Of a stretch of 6,781 nt of DNA, positions 5,751-6,781 are shown one piece after another. The stretch lies in the NCBI GenBank assembly GCA_947629725.1, contig CANREU010000089.1:1-6781 (forward strand). Reading direction: 5' to 3'. This DNA comes from an uncultured Clostridia bacterium. Its GTDB lineage: Bacteria; Bacillota; Clostridia; Christensenellales; Borkfalkiaceae. The stretch's first letter is position 1. Each line of letters starts with the position of its first letter. A program made the position numbers and the translations under genes. A model generated the notes under the pieces. That model was not told the DNA's origin. It was given only the letters and a program-made list of their open reading frames with translations, and did no database searches.

Positions 5751-6781
5751 ATGAAAAAACAGTATCAAGCGGTAGCGGCGGTCTCGGTTGCGGCAGTGCT
5801 TGCCTGCGGCGTATGCGCAGGGTGCGACCTCATCACACAGGACGTCGCCAAAAATATGGATCAGGTGATCGCGACGATCGACATCACGAAGAGCGCCGAT
5901 TTCGCGGAGGGAGGGGAGTTCGCCGCCTACAAGAGCGCGATCGCTCCCGCCACCGTGTATAAGCGCGACATGATGATGACCTACATCACGAGCGGCTACT
6001 CGGCGATGCAGCAGAGCGGCTGGTCGTATGCCGATACCTTTGAGGCGATCTGCGACAGTCTCGTGAACCAGCAGATCTTCCTGCAATACGCGCAGGCATA
6101 CTTCCTCGAAAACGGCTACACGGCGGAGGACGGCAAGGTCAAGGACTACTCCGTCGAGGAGCTCACCGCCTACCGCGAGGCGCATAAGGACGACGACGTC
6201 GCCACCCTCGCCTACTATCTCACCGAAGAGGAGCGCGGGCAGACGGAGTATAACCTCAAAGTGTTCTTCAACAACACCCTCGACGCACAGGAGCCCAACT
6301 ATGTGAAGGGCACGGACGACGACGGGGACAGCGAAACTTCGTCCGGTTCGCGCACCACTCCCACGGGCGTGGGCACGGAGGACGAGGACTACTACGATCC
6401 CGCCTACAAGATCTTCACGGGCACGGGGGAGACGACGGAAATTTCGAGCGCGGTCGCCGCGGAGTGCGGCAGCTATGAGGCGGTCGAAGGTTCCACCACC
6501 ACGAGCCGCAGAAGGGCATACGGCGATTTCCTCTCGGGGCTCCGCAACAACTCCCTCCTTCAGAAGAACGAGGACGTGACCGACATCTCCTCCCTCTCCT
6601 ACTACAAGCTCCAGCGCAAGACGATGTACGAATCGGCGCTCGTCTCCAAACTCACCGAGTCCCTCGAGTACTACGCCGAGCAGAAACTCAAGGAAAACGA
6701 CTATCAATGGGCGGAACAGCTCTTCACCGCGCAGTATAACGAGCAGAAGGGCTCCTACGAGCGGGATACCGACGGGTTTGA
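5751..6781 (+). CDS. Exported lipoprotein, probably PrsA/SurA-like foldase (3' end outside the window)
   Basis: The frame stays open to the window edge; 343 residues are visible and the C-terminus is missing. The N-terminus MKKQYQ followed by an alanine-valine-rich stretch (7-18) is a signal peptide. Two cysteines could carry the lipid: C19 (VLAC) fits the lipobox better, while C25 (CAGC) sits at a more usual distance. Residues about 35-125 (from DQVIATIDI to NQQIFLQYAQAYFLENGY) are helical and resemble the N-terminal chaperone region of SurA/PrsA proteins, but the likeness is weak by eye. An acidic, Ser/Thr/Gly-rich linker (188-216) follows, then a second helical part (about 270-343). No parvulin domain is visible; it may lie beyond the window. 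A PrsA-like gene next to mfd is common in Clostridia, which supports the guess. It has its own promoter. The CDS is firm, the function moderate. Confidence 0.85.
   Translation, partial: MKKQYQAVAAVSVAAVLACGVCAGCDLITQDVAKNMDQVIATIDITKSADFAEGGEFAAYKSAIAPATVYKRDMMMTYITSGYSAMQQSGWSYADTFEAICDSLVNQQIFLQYAQAYFLENGYTAEDGKVKDYSVEELTAYREAHKDDDVATLAYYLTEEERGQTEYNLKVFFNNTLDAQEPNYVKGTDDDGDSETSSGSRTTPTGVGTEDEDYYDPAYKIFTGTGETTEISSAVAAECGSYEAVEGSTTTSRRRAYGDFLSGLRNNSLLQKNEDVTDISSLSYYKLQRKTMYESALVSKLTESLEYYAEQKLKENDYQWAEQLFTAQYNEQKGSYERDTDGF

Noticed and set aside
5649..6707. 352-codon open frame on the minus strand over the lipoprotein gene
   Set aside because: It is a shadow: the + strand frame has a promoter, ribosome site and signal peptide, and the minus frame has a valine/arginine-rich composition without motifs.

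Overview
The window looks like a housekeeping stretch from the chromosome of a G+C-rich member of the Bacillota, most likely the Clostridia. This rests on gene order (prs, pth, mfd, then an exported foldase-like lipoprotein, all on the + strand), which matches the neighbourhood common in Bacillus and Clostridium relatives. It also rests on Clostridia-like wording in the proteins, such as the THNGM motif of Pth and the IIENGID helicase motif of Mfd. Codons strongly favour G or C in third position, which opens long meaningless reading frames on the other strand. A finer placement, for example in an uncultured gut lineage, would be a guess.

Layout. Positions 1-234 hold no gene: GC-rich palindromic repeats (about 27-110) are followed by a strong sigma-A-type promoter for prs. 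The prs gene (235-1182, PRPP synthetase) ends in an intrinsic terminator. A 525-base gap (1183-1707) follows, unusually full of repeats and hairpins: a 16-bp inverted repeat enclosing a GC-rich stem-loop, a probable dispersed intergenic repeat, a weak candidate promoter, and hairpins leading up to the pth ribosome binding site. Then come pth (1708-2268) and mfd (2265-5645), overlapping by four bases. The mfd stop codon lies inside a terminator-like hairpin. A good promoter comes next (5663-5691), then a short structured leader and a lipoprotein gene (5751 to beyond the window end).

How the genes relate. PRPP synthetase feeds nucleotide, histidine, tryptophan and NAD synthesis. Pth rescues peptidyl-tRNA. 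Mfd removes stalled RNA polymerase and recruits nucleotide excision repair. The lipoprotein probably acts outside the membrane in protein folding. They share no pathway; the grouping is a conserved neighbourhood. Signals in the sequence suggest three transcription units: prs alone, pth-mfd, and the lipoprotein gene with whatever follows.

I found no convincing new biological system. The parts worth a second look are the repeat and hairpin content of the prs-pth gap and the leader of the lipoprotein gene.
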